Origin: Hemerocallis citrina
Taxonomy: Eukaryota > Streptophyta > Magnoliopsida > Asparagales > Asphodelaceae
NCBI GenBank assembly: GCA_017893485.1
Contig: CM030368.1
Coordinates: 176,138,504 to 176,202,503 of the forward strand
Direction of reading: 5' to 3'
Length of the DNA stretch: 64,000 nt
The notes below the pieces were generated by a model. That model was not told the DNA's origin. It was given only the letters and a program-made list of their open reading frames with translations, and did no database searches. Within the stretch, counting starts at the first letter, position 1; every line of letters begins with the position of its first letter. The position numbers and the translations under genes are program-made. This document shows positions 63,305 through 64,000 of this stretch, one piece after another.

Positions 63305-64000
63305 GTATCACAGAATCACAAATGATAATAAGGGGTAGAGTAAGTGATGAGAAACCAGACTCGGTTTGTATCAGCATGGCACCAAGGATCATATTGAGTA
63401 TGTACTCCACGGTTAACGTTCTGTAGTTTCTAAATAGAATAAGTTGAATCAACAACTGGAATCCAAAAGTTTTAGAAATGCATGTTGAAAACAGAATCCA
63501 TAAAATATAATTTTAGCAAAACTATGAGAATAAATGAGGTTATAGTTCATATTAGTAACCAGGAAGTGACCATTTTATCTATCTATGAAATCGTTCATCA
63601 TATAGAAGGATTCAGAGAATGTAGTGTGCAAAGATTGAGGAGAATGTTTCACGTATAATCAAAGCGGGATGGCTGCATTGCGGTGCAGAGTAATATGTCA
63701 TGAATCATCACCAAATACCATGATATTGATGGAAAAGGTGTATGAGATGGTTCTACGACCAGCCATATATTTATTATGGCTTTAATGTAGAGCAAATAAG
63801 AAAAGTCCAATTGAGTACAGCTGAAATAAGAGTGATGAGGATACTATAAGAGAAAGAGGTTCATCTAATTGAGTAAAAATGAGGCAAAGCCAAATCAGAT
63901 GGTTCTGCACAAGTAATAAACACCAATAACAAAACCAATTAGAAAGACTGGTATCTAACGAAGAAAAGAAGAGTATGAGAAGACCTAATCAAACTTGAAC
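63305..64000 (+). pseudogene. Remnant of an RTE-type LINE reverse transcriptase
   Basis: In shifting frames I read pieces typical of the RTE C-terminal RT region. They are a degraded N-Q-F-G-F-M-P-G-R-like stretch near 63345-63395, IIKAGWLHCGAE near 63655-63690, VYEMVLRPAIYLLW near 63738-63777, STAEIRVMRIL near 63810-63845 and KMRQSQIRWF near 63875-63905. It is on the plus strand, opposite to the MYB3R gene, in its R2/R3 intron. Many stops; no activity possible. It runs off the right edge. Confidence 0.6.

Overview
The window is flowering-plant nuclear DNA, most likely from a eudicot. The evidence is a conserved, intron-rich three-repeat MYB gene of the MYB3R1/MYB3R4 class on the minus strand (53162-61713, continuing past the right edge), plus plant-specific transposon lineages: Athila and Tat Ty3 elements, L1-type and RTE-type LINEs, hAT, Helitron and MITEs. 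I saw no tRNA, rRNA or CRISPR array, and no other host gene.

About 47 kb (roughly 4.77-52.22 kb) is one nested stack inside a single decayed plus-strand LINE. Almost every level is closed by a target-site duplication (TSD) that I could read. The LINE was split at 5459/27344 by a solo LTR (family A, copy A1, 5460-27338, TSD cgaac). A1 was split by an 18.7-kb Tat element on the minus strand (6549-25293, TSD acggg). The Tat element was split between gag and protease by a solo LTR of a second family (copy B, 18833-22640, TSD ggggg). The LINE was split again by a 17-kb hAT element (28486-45545, TSD atatggag). That hAT was split by a second family-A solo LTR (A2, 29383-42974, TSD cctat), which was split by a complete Athila element (32056-42124, TSD acgag). 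A second family-B solo LTR (copy C, 45558-49334) sits directly beside the hAT. Joining the flanks gives a continuous LINE ORF2 with endonuclease, reverse transcriptase and C-terminal zinc region.

Left of the stack is an ORF1-only LINE derivative (1655-4210) with a perfect 16-bp TSD and an A-tail. Right of it lie the 3' flank and introns of the MYB3R gene. These introns carry a small Helitron-like piece, three foldback MITEs, compound (TA)n(GA)n microsatellites, a threefold ~140-bp repeat, a Helitron inside a non-autonomous hAT, and an RTE-type LINE remnant.

Two things stand out. (1) A 10-bp palindrome, CAGTCGACTG, occurs about 41 times, nearly always as pairs spaced 19-22 bp start to start with unrelated spacers. 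It is found in two unrelated retroelements, and inside the Athila gag-pol in all three reading frames at inter-domain linkers. (2) The Tat element carries, antisense to gag-pol, a spliced gene (9879-12215) with its own TATA box, three phase-consistent exons and a gypsy-type 'transposase 28'-like domain followed by coiled coils. Further antisense coiled-coil cassettes lie downstream. The Athila copy is very young: 4 differences between 1678-bp LTRs and an uninterrupted 1857-residue gag-pol.
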